Assembly (NCBI GenBank): GCA_965207275.1
Contig: CBDBMH010000002.1
Location: forward strand, 2,852,001-2,916,000
DNA length: 64,000 nt
DNA from: Bin22 sp965207275
Lineage (GTDB): Bacteria; Chloroflexota; Dehalococcoidia; Lucifugimonadales; UBA3495
Direction of reading: 5' to 3'
The notes beneath the pieces are model-generated. The model saw only the letters and a list, made by a program, of their open reading frames with translations, made no database searches and was not told where the DNA came from. Below, piece by piece: positions 43,509 through 52,068 of this stretch (positions within the stretch are counted from its first letter, which is position 1; every line of letters begins with the position of its first letter). A program made the position numbers and the translations under genes.

Positions 43509-44030
43509 CTATTGCTTCAAACCCCGCTGCATTCCCCGCAGGTAGCTGGTCTGGCCGCCGTGCTGGTTTACTTCCCACAGCAGAATGGAGAACATGCGGG
43601 CCAGGTTGATGGTGTCTCCCGTCCGGGTGGTCATTTCCGTGGTCAGCAGAGCTTCTTCGTCCAGGGTAGCCAGGTATGCCAGCAAGTTGTTGCGGGACGC
43701 GTTGGCATACTCCACCAGCAATCCCTTATCGGGACAGGTCCAGTTGTTCAGTTCCTCAATCCCGTAGCCAAAGCCCACGTCGGTGGGTTCCGGCTCAAAG
43801 CCCAGCCTTTCGGCCCAGCCTTCCTCGTATAGCTGGGTACCGCCTTTAGCGCGAGTCTGGACCCACATATCCAGGGCGCGGCCATAGTGCCAGAGAATGA
43901 ACCCAATGGAGTGGGACTGGGCGGTGGGCCGGTACTCGATCTCTTCCTGGGTCAGCCCGTCAATGTAGCGTTCCGTCCACTCCCAGTTGGTTTCAAAGGA
44001 CTGCCTGATGAAGTCCCGCAGGGCGGTCAT
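43509..44030 (-). CDS. DinB family protein (copy 1 of a tandem pair)
   Basis: A 173-residue four-helix-bundle DinB protein. Metal-ligand His are in SHSIGFILWHYGRALD (residues ~40-55) and in LLWEVNQHGGQTSYLRGM near the C-terminus. The family comprises metal-dependent thiol-transferase-like proteins of mostly unknown reaction. It is about three-quarters identical to the next copy by eye: both share SFETNWEWTERYIDGLTQEE and FGYG(I/L)EEL. ATG 44030 follows AGGAGGGGC. The gene reads downstream of copy 2 on the same strand. Confidence 0.9.
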   Translation of the reverse strand: MTALRDFIRQSFETNWEWTERYIDGLTQEEIEYRPTAQSHSIGFILWHYGRALDMWVQTRAKGGTQLYEEGWAERLGFEPEPTDVGFGYGIEELNNWTCPDKGLLVEYANASRNNLLAYLATLDEEALLTTEMTTRTGDTINLARMFSILLWEVNQHGGQTSYLRGMQRGLKQ

Positions 44031-44159
44031 AGCCCCTCCTTTCTTTTCCAATTCACGAATGGGTACGGCGCTTTTCGCCCCCATCCTAACCTTCCCCGCC
44101 AGAGGCGGATCCGCCGCGGCGGACCCCCATCAAGGGGGAAGGGATTTCGAGACGGTTTC

Positions 44160-44681
44160 TTACTGGTTCAAACCCCGCTGCATGCCGCGCAGGTAGCCGG
44201 CCTGGCCGCCGTGCTGGTTTACCTCCCACAACAGGTGGAAGAACATGGCCGCCACGCTGATGGTATCGCCCGTTCGGGTAATGACTTCCTTGCTCAGCAT
44301 GGTCTCTTCATCCAAGCTGTAGAGATACTCCAGCGTATTTTTTCGAATGGCGGTGGCGTACTCCACCAGCGCCTCCCTGTCGGGACAGCGCCAGTTAGCT
44401 AGTTCCTCCAAACCGTAACCGAAGCCAACGTCATTGGGGTCTGGCTCTTTGCCCAGGCGTTCGGCCCAACCCTGTTCGTAGAGTTGCGGCTCGCCCTTGG
44501 CGCGGGACTGCACCCACCGGTCCAGGGCTCGCCCGTAGTGCCAGAGGATAAAGCCGATGGAATGGCACTGGTCGTTGGGACGGTATTCGATCTCTTCCTG
44601 GGTCAGCCCGTCTATGTAGCGTTCCGTCCATTCCCAATTGGTTTCAAAGGCTTGCCTTATCAGGTCCTGCATGGCCGTCAT
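44160..44681 (-). CDS. DinB family protein (copy 2 of a tandem pair)
   Basis: A 173-residue protein equal in length to its neighbour and aligned without gaps over nearly its whole sequence, so the pair arose by tandem duplication. His residues of QCHSIGFILWHYGRALD and LLWEVNQHGGQAGYLRGM are kept. Differences concentrate in residues ~75-145. ATG 44681 follows GGAAGGGCC. The 129-base gap between the copies has only a short GC palindrome (ggcggatccgccgcggcgg, 44105-44123). Confidence 0.9.
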   Translation of the reverse strand: MTAMQDLIRQAFETNWEWTERYIDGLTQEEIEYRPNDQCHSIGFILWHYGRALDRWVQSRAKGEPQLYEQGWAERLGKEPDPNDVGFGYGLEELANWRCPDREALVEYATAIRKNTLEYLYSLDEETMLSKEVITRTGDTISVAAMFFHLLWEVNQHGGQAGYLRGMQRGLNQ

Positions 44682-44786
44682 GGCCCTTCCTCCATCTTTT
44701 CTTTTCCACGAAGGAACATGAAGAACCACGAAGGGATTCATTCCCTCTCCTCCGTGAGACTTCGCGCCTCTTTGTGGATTTTCAGG

Positions 44787-45569
44787 TTACTCGGCGACGA
44801 TGTAGTTGCGCAGGGTGCCGATGCCGCTGACTTCCACCTCGATGGTGTCGCCCGGGAACATATCCCCGTCGGCGCCCTGGGTGCCCATCATCAATACGTC
44901 GCCCGGGTGCATGGTCGTGTATTTGCTCATTTCGATAATCCACGTCGGCACATCCCAGATCTGCTCGGCGGAGGTGAAATCCTCCCAAACCTGGCCGTTA
45001 TGGCGGACTATGATATGGAAGCCGTCGTGAGCCAGGTCGGTAACAATCCAGGGACCCAGGGGCTTGAAGGTGTCGCAGCTCTTGCCCCGGAACATGGTGC
45101 GGTCGCCGCCCTGCCAGCCCCGCTCGCTGATGTCGTTGGCGATGGTGTAGCCGAAAACGCAGTCCAGGGCCTCGTCGCGGCTGGTTACCTTGCGGGCGTG
45201 CTTGCCCAGCACCACCGCCAGCTGGCCCTCGGGTTGCACCGCCCCGGAGCTGTCGGCCGGCACCACTACGTTCTCCTCCGTGCCGATAAGGGCGTGGACG
45301 GAGCGGAAGTTGGGTTCCGGGATTTTGGGATAGCTGGGCGGAGCGCCCCGACGGGCGGCCATGCCCTCGACGTGGCCGTTATGATTGGGACCGGCGGCAT
45401 AGAGCATGGGCGGAATGATGGGGGCCAGGAGGCGCACCTCGCCCAGGGCATAGGTAACGCCGGTGTCCGACGGGCTGCCTATGGGGCTGCCGTCAACCTC
45501 GAATACTTCGTCATCCACAATGCGACCGTGGCTGACCCTGCCTTCCCGTTCAAAGCGGCACCAGATCAT
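44787..45569 (-). CDS. Fumarylacetoacetate hydrolase family protein
   Basis: A 260-residue FAH-family enzyme: MLYAAGPNHNGHVEGM, VQPEGQLAVVLGKHARKV with a metal-ligand Glu, GYTIANDISERGWQ with the conserved Asp, and KSCDTFKPLGPWIVT, MHPGDVLMMGTQG. Members hydrolyse, decarboxylate or hydrate beta-keto-type acids in aromatic and sugar-acid breakdown. One canonical E-x-E ligand reads EGQ here. TAGGAGG precedes the ATG. It could work with the enolase-superfamily enzyme at 26186-27268, but they are not linked. Confidence 0.93.
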   Translation of the reverse strand: MIWCRFEREGRVSHGRIVDDEVFEVDGSPIGSPSDTGVTYALGEVRLLAPIIPPMLYAAGPNHNGHVEGMAARRGAPPSYPKIPEPNFRSVHALIGTEENVVVPADSSGAVQPEGQLAVVLGKHARKVTSRDEALDCVFGYTIANDISERGWQGGDRTMFRGKSCDTFKPLGPWIVTDLAHDGFHIIVRHNGQVWEDFTSAEQIWDVPTWIIEMSKYTTMHPGDVLMMGTQGADGDMFPGDTIEVEVSGIGTLRNYIVAE

Positions 45570-45658
45570 GGCTGCCTCCTATTGTCTTGCATTTGTTCAC
45601 GAATATACACGAATGGGGGCGAACATTGCTATGAAATCATGCCGTTATGTCATATGGC

Positions 45659-45891
45659 AAGGGCAATCCAAGCCACCTGAAGCGGCAACGCAAGCCAGGG
45701 CAAACGCGCTTTAAGTTTCACGAGTTGCCCTGGATTCAAAGTATGTCGCCCCAAGTCCGCCGCGGCGGACCGAAGGGCCTACAATCCTTCCCTATGAGCT
45801 CGCTGGGGAAGTCCAAGAAGCCATTGGGGAAGGCCTCTAGGTGCTTCGACTTCGTTCAGCATGACATCAAAGTAAAGCGCGATTGCCCTGG
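45659..45891. repeat. CTGAG-type palindromic repeat with outer gggcaat / attgccc arms
   Basis: The outer arms aagggcaatcc (45659) and gcgattgccctgg (45879-45891) enclose a unit from tgtcgccccaagtccgcc (45742) to cagcatgacatc (45859-45870), with the words aagggcctacaatccttccc and ctaggtgcttcgacttcg. It occupies most of the gap 45570-45945; no gene is present. Confidence 0.7.
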
Positions 45892-45945
45892 AAGGTAATC
45901 CCATTAGTGAATCTTCGTGCCCATTCGTTGATGAGCGTTAAAGCT

Positions 45946-47130
45946 TCAGGCGGCCATGCGGAGGATGCCGTACATGTGGGCGTAGAGCTTGCTGGCCCCC
46001 TTGACCAGGGGCCATAACTGCAGGTCGGCGCCGGGGCGGACATGCTCGAAGATTTCGGTCTCGGTGTAGCGCAGGTCCGGGCGGCCCTGGCTTCGCAGGG
46101 TCTCCACCAGGCGGCGGGACTCGCCCACGGGAATCAGGGGGTCGCCGATGTCGTGCATGATGAGCAGGCGGTTCCGGTAGTTGTCTATGTGATTGCGGGG
46201 GGAGATGCCGTCCAGTTCTTCCAGGAAATCGGCGGGCATCTGGTTCAGCAGCCGTTCCGCCTCCCGGGGATCAGTACCGTCCAACAGGCGGCGGGAAAGA
46301 GCGGCGGCGCCGGCCAATCCGTCAAGTTCCGCCTGGGTCACCTGGGCGTTGTCCACAAATCGGCGGGTCAGGATGTTGCGTTCCTCCTCGGTGGGGGCCA
46401 CTTCGATAAGCTCGTTGGTAAAGACCCGGCGGGTGAGCTTGTCCACGTCCCAGGGTTCCAGGGTATCGCCGGACCGCTTGGTGCTGCTGGCAATCTGGAC
46501 GAAGAAATCCCGGGCATCGTAGTAGGCCCCGAAGGCGTTGACGAAGGCCACATCGTCGCTGATGCGGGAATCGGAAGCCGCCACCATGATGAAGGAACCG
46601 CCCACCGAGAATCCGGCCATGCCGATGCGGTCGGAATCCACGTAGTCCAGGGTGCGCAGGTGCCGGAAAGCCCAAACTAGGTTTTCGATTTCCGCCGGGT
46701 CCACGTTGTTCTGCAGGCCCATGGTGGGCGACCAGCTGAACATGGGCACGTAGCCGGCCCGGGCAAGGGCATTGCCGAAGTTCACCACGTCCCGGTCGTC
46801 CCGGCCGGCGGCGTTGGCGCCCAGGAAGACCAGCAGGGCGGCCCGGCGCTGGCCGTCGGGGATGTAGTACACGTCGGCCTGACCCGCGGCGTCGGCCCGC
46901 GGAAAGGTAATCTCCTCCCGCACCGGCGTCTGGGTGAACCACGACTGGGGCTTCACCGGGATATCGAGCACCTGGGTAACGAACAGGGCGGTGTGGAAGC
47001 CGGTGGGAAGCTGGGGGAAGACGGTAAACAGGACCACCACCGCCAATAGCAGGAAGCCCAGGACGGCGTAGATGCGGTAGCCCAGCCGGCCGATAAACCT
47101 GATGATGGCGGAGCAAACGCGAATTAACAT
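45946..47130 (-). CDS. Membrane-anchored alpha/beta hydrolase (dienelactone-hydrolase-like)
   Basis: A 394-residue protein. One membrane helix (residues ~15-40, YAVLGFLLLAVVVLFTVFP) with no cleavage site suggests an anchor and an outer-face catalytic domain. GMAGFSVGGSF (~173) is the nucleophile elbow; LIMHDIGDPLIPVGESR (~335) carries the expected acid region and EHVRP the late His. A helical cap (~200-290) is inserted between the strands. The substrate is unknown. The start ATG at 47130 lies next to an AT-poor gap with no obvious ribosome site. Confidence 0.82.
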   Translation of the reverse strand: MLIRVCSAIIRFIGRLGYRIYAVLGFLLLAVVVLFTVFPQLPTGFHTALFVTQVLDIPVKPQSWFTQTPVREEITFPRADAAGQADVYYIPDGQRRAALLVFLGANAAGRDDRDVVNFGNALARAGYVPMFSWSPTMGLQNNVDPAEIENLVWAFRHLRTLDYVDSDRIGMAGFSVGGSFIMVAASDSRISDDVAFVNAFGAYYDARDFFVQIASSTKRSGDTLEPWDVDKLTRRVFTNELIEVAPTEEERNILTRRFVDNAQVTQAELDGLAGAAALSRRLLDGTDPREAERLLNQMPADFLEELDGISPRNHIDNYRNRLLIMHDIGDPLIPVGESRRLVETLRSQGRPDLRYTETEIFEHVRPGADLQLWPLVKGASKLYAHMYGILRMAA

Positions 47131-47222
47131 GGTTGAGACCGTACCCGGTTGCCTTGAGTAGGACTGTTTCTCCTAACGGATATTGCGCTTCAAATGCCGA
47201 AGACTGTCCTTAAGAGGAATAT

Positions 47223-47334
47223 TGTCGCCCTGAGCTTACCGAAGGGCCTAAAATCCTTCCTCTCAGCCCGGTTTCGGGTCCGAAGGACGATTGTGGGTTG
47301 GACTCTAGACTCTTCGGCTTCGCTCAGAGTGACA
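47223..47334. repeat. CTGAG-type palindromic intergenic repeat
   Basis: The ends are tgtcgccctgagcttacc and ttcgctcagagtgaca, and the internal words aagggcctaaaatccttcc, tttcgggtccgaagg and gactctagactcttcgg closely match the copy at 7542-7674. Outer tattgcgcttcaa and tgaagtgcgatg form short additional arms. Confidence 0.75.
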
Positions 47335-47412
47335 AACAATTGAAGTGCGATGCCTTTGCCGCTGGTATCAGGAAGACGACCTAACGCCATCATAATTACA
47401 CACAATAAAGAA

Positions 47413-47436
47413 GGGCGCACGAATAACCGTGCGCCC
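47413..47436 (-). terminator. Rho-independent terminator of the VOC gene
   Basis: gggcgcacg-aataac-cgtgcgccc forms a perfect 9-bp stem with a six-base loop; on the minus strand it is followed by ttctttatt. It lies about 50 bases after the VOC stop. Confidence 0.8.
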
Positions 47437-47488
47437 CCATTATACCCTGTTTGGCCGACATAGCTGCGGCCTCTGGACATTGTGCTTT

Positions 47489-47974
47489 TTACTTCACTGG
47501 TTCCTTGGTCATCAGAAGGTGGCGGGCGTCGGCCAACAGTTCCTCGTCGGAGCGGCCCAGGTCGATGGGATCGCCGTGGGGCTGCGGGACGGGGAAGCCG
47601 GTGCGGTAGTACAGTTCCACCCGGTTGCCTTCCGGATCGAAGAAGTACATGCCGAAGGCATTGCCATGGCTGACGATGCGCTCGATGGTGATGTTCTCGG
47701 CTTCCAGCGCTTCCTTGTACTCGCGCATGTCCTGGATGGTGGGGACCTTGAAGGAGATCTGCTGGATGGTCTTTGTCTCGTCGGTGGCCTCGCGGCCTTT
47801 CATAATCACAAATTCGTGGTGCTCGGACACGGGGTCCGAAGACATGAAGCACATGCCCCGCTCCATGTTCTCATCGGCAATCTGCAGACCGATAACACGG
47901 TTGTAGAAGTCGCGCTGCTTCATAAAGTCGTCGGCATAAATGCCCACGTGGCCCAGTCCGGTAGTTTGCGGCAT
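47489..47974 (-). CDS. VOC family (glyoxalase/extradiol-dioxygenase-like) protein
   Basis: A 161-residue two-module VOC protein: LGHVGIYADDFMKQRDFYNRVIGLQ (first His ligand), EHHEFVIMKG and ISFKVPTIQDM in the middle (second His region), and MYFFDPEGNRVELYYRTG with the third, Glu ligand. It resembles catechol 2,3-dioxygenase-like members but is short, so a ring-cleavage activity is not assured. AGGAGG lies just upstream of the ATG. A clear terminator follows. Confidence 0.9.
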   Translation of the reverse strand: MPQTTGLGHVGIYADDFMKQRDFYNRVIGLQIADENMERGMCFMSSDPVSEHHEFVIMKGREATDETKTIQQISFKVPTIQDMREYKEALEAENITIERIVSHGNAFGMYFFDPEGNRVELYYRTGFPVPQPHGDPIDLGRSDEELLADARHLLMTKEPVK

Positions 47975-48016
47975 GGTGTTCCTCCTGAAGAGTCAGTTAT
48001 AGCTTTGGTATCGAGC

Positions 48017-48247
48017 TTATTGTAACAACTGGCCTATCCCTAATGCTACTCCAGTCATAAAGGCCATGCCAGTAAGCCAGAAACCGACGAACCACCGAGT
48101 TTGGCTAGCAAGTCTCTGGTCCACTCGGGCCTGCAACTCAACCATTTTTGTTTCGAGCCTTGCGATGCCCTCCTTGGTGGCCAGGTGCTCGTAGGCCCCC
48201 TCCAGGCGGCTGACGCGCTCTTGAAGAGCTGAGTCAGTTGTGGTCAA
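48017..48247 (-). CDS. Small coiled-coil protein with one C-terminal membrane helix
   Basis: A 76-residue protein. Residues ~8-48 form heptads (LQERVSRLEGAYEHLATKEGIARLETKMVELQARVDQ), and residues ~52-73 a membrane helix (WFVGFWLTGMAFMTGVALGI). The start is a TTG with GAGGTG five bases upstream. It is a tail-anchored coiled coil of a type often found near phage or DUF genes; no function is known. The protein at 63161-63592 has the reversed layout (membrane helix first). Confidence 0.6.
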   Translation of the reverse strand: MTTTDSALQERVSRLEGAYEHLATKEGIARLETKMVELQARVDQRLASQTRWFVGFWLTGMAFMTGVALGIGQLLQ

Positions 48248-48361
48248 GAGTGCACCTCAGGGAAGGCAGGGGGCTCGGTTTATCTGAGCATATAGTGCAA
48301 CAAGGTTACACAACTCTAACGCATAAGTTGCGAACTGAAGTGCTTAGCAATCTGATGCCTC

Positions 48362-48454
48362 ACCCCCGCCCCTTTATCACCCTTAACACCCGCTCCGCTG
48401 TTACCGGCAGCTGCATTACCGGGGCGCCGATGGCGTCGTGGACGGCGTTGGCTA
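48362..48454 (-). repeat. Duplicate of the 3' end of the XDH large-subunit gene (direct repeat with 49075-49167)
   Basis: This ~93-base stretch aligns with the last 30 codons of the gene at 49073-51307, ending in an uninterrupted identical run of 35 bases (48420-48454). The repeat ends precisely at the TAG of the hicA gene. With the gene's own 3' end it brackets the HicAB pair. Confidence 0.8.
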
Positions 48455-48679
48455 AAGCGCTTCCTCGAATTCTTCCAGCGATATTTCAAGCAGTCGCAGG
48501 ATGCTCCTTAGGGTACCCCTGGGTATTTCGCGGCGGCCCAGAACCACCGGTGCAGTTAACGTTCTTCCGTCAGGGAGTCTTCTGTGGTAGGCACGATGGC
48601 TGCCACGACCGGCCCTTCCCTGGTAGCAGCCCAGCCTTTCCAACGCCGCAGTCAATTCACGGCTGGAGCACAGTCGCAC
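48452..48679 (-). CDS. hicA: HicA family toxin
   Basis: A 75-residue HicA mRNA interferase: ELTAALERLGCYQGRAGRGSHRAY with the catalytic His in GSH, VVLGRREIPRGTLRSILRLLEISLEEF at the end. The start is a GTG four bases after the hicB stop, so antitoxin-first order. The stop codon TAG (48452-48454) coincides with the edge of the duplicated XDH 3' sequence. Unlike the pair at 43030-43469 it is intact. Confidence 0.92.
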   Translation of the reverse strand: MRLCSSRELTAALERLGCYQGRAGRGSHRAYHRRLPDGRTLTAPVVLGRREIPRGTLRSILRLLEISLEEFEEAL

Positions 48680-48683
48680 CGAC

Positions 48684-49013
48684 CTAACCTAGTGCTACCG
48701 GCGGAATCGGCTGTGCATAAGCCCGCATTGTCTTGCCAGGTGGGACGGACACACTAACCGACTGGGTAGGCTTCGGGGCAGTTATAACCTGTAACCGCTT
48801 CTCCTTCAACACCCGCTCCAACTCCCCGATTCCCTCCAGTGCCTCCAAATGCACCGACAGAGCATCCCCCAGGTTATCCAGGGCCTCCTCTACCGTGTCC
48901 CCGCAACTAGCGACCCCCAGTTCAGGACAGTAGGATACGTACATCCCGTCTTCGGGCTCCACCGTGCCGGTGAGTACCACGTAACCCTGGCTGGTATCAG
49001 ATGTTGGGATCAT
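48684..49013 (-). CDS. hicB: HicB family antitoxin
   Basis: A 109-residue HicB: VEPEDGMYVSYCPELGVASCGDTVEEALDNLGDALSVHLEAL is the hallmark HicB fold. The C-terminal ~35 residues are Lys/Pro/Ser-rich (KEKRLQVITAPKPTQSV) without an evident helix-turn-helix. GAGAGG precedes ATG 49013. It forms a two-gene operon with hicA and should neutralise it. Confidence 0.92.
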   Translation of the reverse strand: MIPTSDTSQGYVVLTGTVEPEDGMYVSYCPELGVASCGDTVEEALDNLGDALSVHLEALEGIGELERVLKEKRLQVITAPKPTQSVSVSVPPGKTMRAYAQPIPPVALG

Positions 49014-49072
49014 CTCTTACCTCTCGGCCGTGCCCACTGGTAAATCTTCGTGCCTATCACAGACATACTCAC

Positions 49073-51307
49073 CTACCCCCGCCCCTTAATCGCCCGCAAC
49101 ACCCGCTCCGCCGTTACTGGCAGTTGCATTAGCGGGGCGCCGATGGCGTCGTGGACGGCGTTGGCTATGGCGGCGGCTACCGGGGTGTTGCTGCTTTCGC
49201 CGATGCCCTTGCTTTCGAAGGGGGCGGGACCGCCGCCGTCCTCCAGCAGGACGGTTACCAGTTCGGGGACGTCCTTGATGGTCGGAATCTTGTAGTCGCC
49301 CAGGCTCAGGTTGGAGATGCGGCCCTCTTCAGTTTCCATCTCCTCCATCAGGGCATAGCCCAGACCCTGGATGACGCCGCCCTCAATCTGGCCCTGGTGG
49401 AACACGGGATTCAGCACCGTGCCCACGTCGTGGGCGGTTATGAATCTGGTGACTTTCACCTCGCCCGTCTCCGGGTCCACCTCAACCTCGGCCACCTGGG
49501 CGCAATAGGAGGTGTATTCCGAAGGCGGGGAGGGGTAGGTCTTCTCAGCGGTCAGGTCATTACCCAAGGCTGTTACGGCCTGGGCCGCCACGTCCTTCAG
49601 AGTCATGGCGCGGCCACCCTTATTGGACTGGAACCTGCCGGCCTGGAGCGTGACGGTGTCGGCGGAGGCGCCCATGTACTCGGCGGCCAGTACGGTCAGC
49701 TGCTCCTTAAGGTCTTCGGCGGCGCCCACGGTGGACTGCCCCGACGTGTAGGTGACCCGGCTGCCACCGGGGCCCGACTCGAACCCCACGGCGTCGGTGT
49801 CGCGGATTACCACGCCCACGTCCTCGATGGGTATGGTCAGGGTCTCGGCCACCATCTGGCGCAGGACGGTGTGGGCGCCGGTGCCCGTGTCCCACAGGGA
49901 CATGAGCAGGGTGGCCCGGCCCTCGGCGTCCATGCGCACTTCGGCTGACGACATACCCGATCCGGGGGGCTGGTCGGAAATTGAGATGCCACGACCCGCG
50001 TTAGGAGCCTTGGGCGTGTCCCAGCCGGCGGCCTCGGCGGCCCGCTGCAACACCTCCCCGGCGCGGATGTTCTCCCATTCCTCGCCCACTGGATTCGAAT
50101 CACCGTCCTGCAGGACGTTGAGCATCCGAAACTCGTAGGGATCCATGCCCATTTCCCGGGCGATCAGGTCCATGTGCGACTCCACGGCGAAGGCCACTTG
50201 GGGCTTGGCCGGGGCGCGCATGTGGCCGCAGGGGATGTTGTTGGTGTAGACCATGTAACTGTCGATGTGGACGTGGGGGATGCGGTAGGGCCCGCCGCTG
50301 TGGTCGGCACCCCGCAGGTGCACCCGGGGCTTGAAGGCCCCGTAGGCCCCGCTGTTGAAAACGCAGCGGGCCTGGCGAGCCCAGATGCGACCGTCGCTCT
50401 TCATGCCCGTCTTGATGGTGATGGTGGCCGGGTGACGGGGGTTGCCGGCCATCAGTTCCTGCACGTAGTCCATGACCATCTTGACGGGACGTCCGGAAGC
50501 CTGGGCCAGGTAGTAGCACAGGGGTATGTCCATGAAGGAACCCTTGCCCCCGAAGTCCCCGCCAATGTTGGTGGGATTGACCAGGATGTTGGCTTCGGGC
50601 ATGTCCCACACCTTGGAAAGTTGCTCCCGCAGCATGAAGGGACCCTTGTTGCAGGCCCAGATCTGCACCCGCCCATCGTTGTCAATGTCCACCACGCAGG
50701 CGTGGGGTTCCAGGTAGGCCTGGTGGTGCAACTGGGTGGTGAAGGTGTGCTCGAAGATGAGATCGGACTCGGCAAACCCTTGCTCGATGTCCCCCTTGTC
50801 CCAAACATTGTGGGCAAAGACATTGTTGATACCCGACGGGGGCTGGGGCAGGCCGGGATAGGACTCCATGCCCTCGTGCAGGGTGGGAGCATCGCCGGTC
50901 ATGGCTTCTTCCGGGTCGAATACGGGGCTGAGGTCCTCGTACTCCACGTCGATCAGCAGCAGGGCCTCCTCGGCAATGTCCGGGTCCTCGGCAGCCACGG
51001 CGGCCACCTTGTCGCCCACGAACAGCGCCTTGTCCCGGCAAAGCACGGGGCAGTCCCGCAGCAGGCGGCCCACCCGCCGGTCGGGAATGTCCGGGCCGGT
51101 AATGACGGCGTGGACGCCGGGCAGGGCTCTGGCCCGGGAAGTGTCGATACTGACGATGCGGGCATAGGGCAGGGGACTGCGCAGAATCTTGCCCCAAAGC
51201 ATCCCCGGCAGGTTGACATCGGAAGCGTAGACGGACTGGCCCGACACCTTCTCCGGTCCCTCGCCGCGGGCGACGGGCTGACCTATTACGGAATAGCTGG
51301 TAACCAT
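49073..51307 (-). CDS. Xanthine dehydrogenase/aldehyde oxidoreductase-type molybdenum large subunit, no adjacent partner subunits
   Basis: A 744-residue catalytic subunit: GEGPEKVSGQSVYASDVNLPGMLWGKILRSP, FVGDKVAAVAAEDPD, NIGGDFGGKGSF for molybdopterin binding, GHMRAPAKPQVAFAVES, and the C-terminal PFESKGIGESSNTPVAAAIANAV, whose Glu is the catalytic base. It hydroxylates a purine, aldehyde or related compound. ATG 51307 is preferred to a longer frame. No FAD or 2Fe-2S subunit is next to it, so it must borrow partners, for instance those at 575-2073. Its 3' end is duplicated beyond the HicAB pair. Confidence 0.95.
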   Translation of the reverse strand: MVTSYSVIGQPVARGEGPEKVSGQSVYASDVNLPGMLWGKILRSPLPYARIVSIDTSRARALPGVHAVITGPDIPDRRVGRLLRDCPVLCRDKALFVGDKVAAVAAEDPDIAEEALLLIDVEYEDLSPVFDPEEAMTGDAPTLHEGMESYPGLPQPPSGINNVFAHNVWDKGDIEQGFAESDLIFEHTFTTQLHHQAYLEPHACVVDIDNDGRVQIWACNKGPFMLREQLSKVWDMPEANILVNPTNIGGDFGGKGSFMDIPLCYYLAQASGRPVKMVMDYVQELMAGNPRHPATITIKTGMKSDGRIWARQARCVFNSGAYGAFKPRVHLRGADHSGGPYRIPHVHIDSYMVYTNNIPCGHMRAPAKPQVAFAVESHMDLIAREMGMDPYEFRMLNVLQDGDSNPVGEEWENIRAGEVLQRAAEAAGWDTPKAPNAGRGISISDQPPGSGMSSAEVRMDAEGRATLLMSLWDTGTGAHTVLRQMVAETLTIPIEDVGVVIRDTDAVGFESGPGGSRVTYTSGQSTVGAAEDLKEQLTVLAAEYMGASADTVTLQAGRFQSNKGGRAMTLKDVAAQAVTALGNDLTAEKTYPSPPSEYTSYCAQVAEVEVDPETGEVKVTRFITAHDVGTVLNPVFHQGQIEGGVIQGLGYALMEEMETEEGRISNLSLGDYKIPTIKDVPELVTVLLEDGGGPAPFESKGIGESSNTPVAAAIANAVHDAIGAPLMQLPVTAERVLRAIKGRG

Positions 51308-51417
51308 AGTTGTTTCTCCGCCGGTAAAAAGTACGTAATTCCCTGTTTGCCGGTTGGGGCGCTTCGCGAACCGCCCCAACGTCGTTTACTCCAAGCCTGC
51401 TGACGGGCGGCCCCGGA

Positions 51418-52068
51418 CTATTCGTCCTCTACTGCGGGGGGCGGCAACAGATCTTCCACCGCCAACTCCAGGTCGGGGAAAGACACCGAGGTGATGGTCT
51501 CGCCCCGGCGGTGAATGGTGTGCTGGGCGTAGCCGTCGGATCCAGGTTCGGTGAACCGCTCAATGCAGTCCTCGGGCAGGTTCTTTACCCAGGTTTCCGG
51601 TATAGCGTTGCGTCCGTAGAGGTGGGCCTTGACGTTCAGGTCATACTCCAGGCTGATCTGCGCTACCTCAACTATCAGCAAAATGTCCTCCGGTGTGGGG
51701 TGAGCGGAGGTATAGTAATCATTCCGGGGCCGCGCCACGACTATATCCGGTTGTGGTTCGGAACCGTCGTCCAGGTGGATAGGGTTCTGACTACGCACAA
51801 TGAGCCGCTCGTCCAATTTGCGGATAAAGAGATTGCCGATAATATCTACGCTTCCGGCATGGCCCGGCCCAATCGGCGGCATAACGATAATCTCCCCCTG
51901 TATCAGTTCCACCCGCTCCTCCGATCCCAGTATGCCAACCTCGGCCATGCGGTAGTACTCCGCCACGGTGAACTTGCGCTTCTCAACTTGGGTTGGGACT
52001 GCGGCCGTCAGGGTTTCCGAGGATTCTGACGTGGCCGGGGGCGCCGGAACTCTTTGCTCTGTAGTCAT
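51418..52068 (-). CDS. Uma2 family PD-(D/E)XK-like protein
   Basis: A 216-residue Uma2 protein: FTVAEYYRMAEVGILGSEERVELIQGEIIVMPPIG, EPQPDIVVARPRNDYY, and ILLIVEVAQISLEYDLNVKAHLYGRN. It shares its C-terminal layout (IPETWVKNLPEDCIERFTEPG) with the gene at 13209-13853, so the two are close paralogues. It lies upstream of the XDH large subunit on the same strand with a 110-base gap. Biochemical activity is unknown. Confidence 0.9.
   Translation of the reverse strand: MTTEQRVPAPPATSESSETLTAAVPTQVEKRKFTVAEYYRMAEVGILGSEERVELIQGEIIVMPPIGPGHAGSVDIIGNLFIRKLDERLIVRSQNPIHLDDGSEPQPDIVVARPRNDYYTSAHPTPEDILLIVEVAQISLEYDLNVKAHLYGRNAIPETWVKNLPEDCIERFTEPGSDGYAQHTIHRRGETITSVSFPDLELAVEDLLPPPAVEDE

Noticed and set aside
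44105..44125. GC palindrome between the DinB genes as a terminator
   Set aside because: No T-run follows on the minus strand; it looks like a fragment of a repeat.
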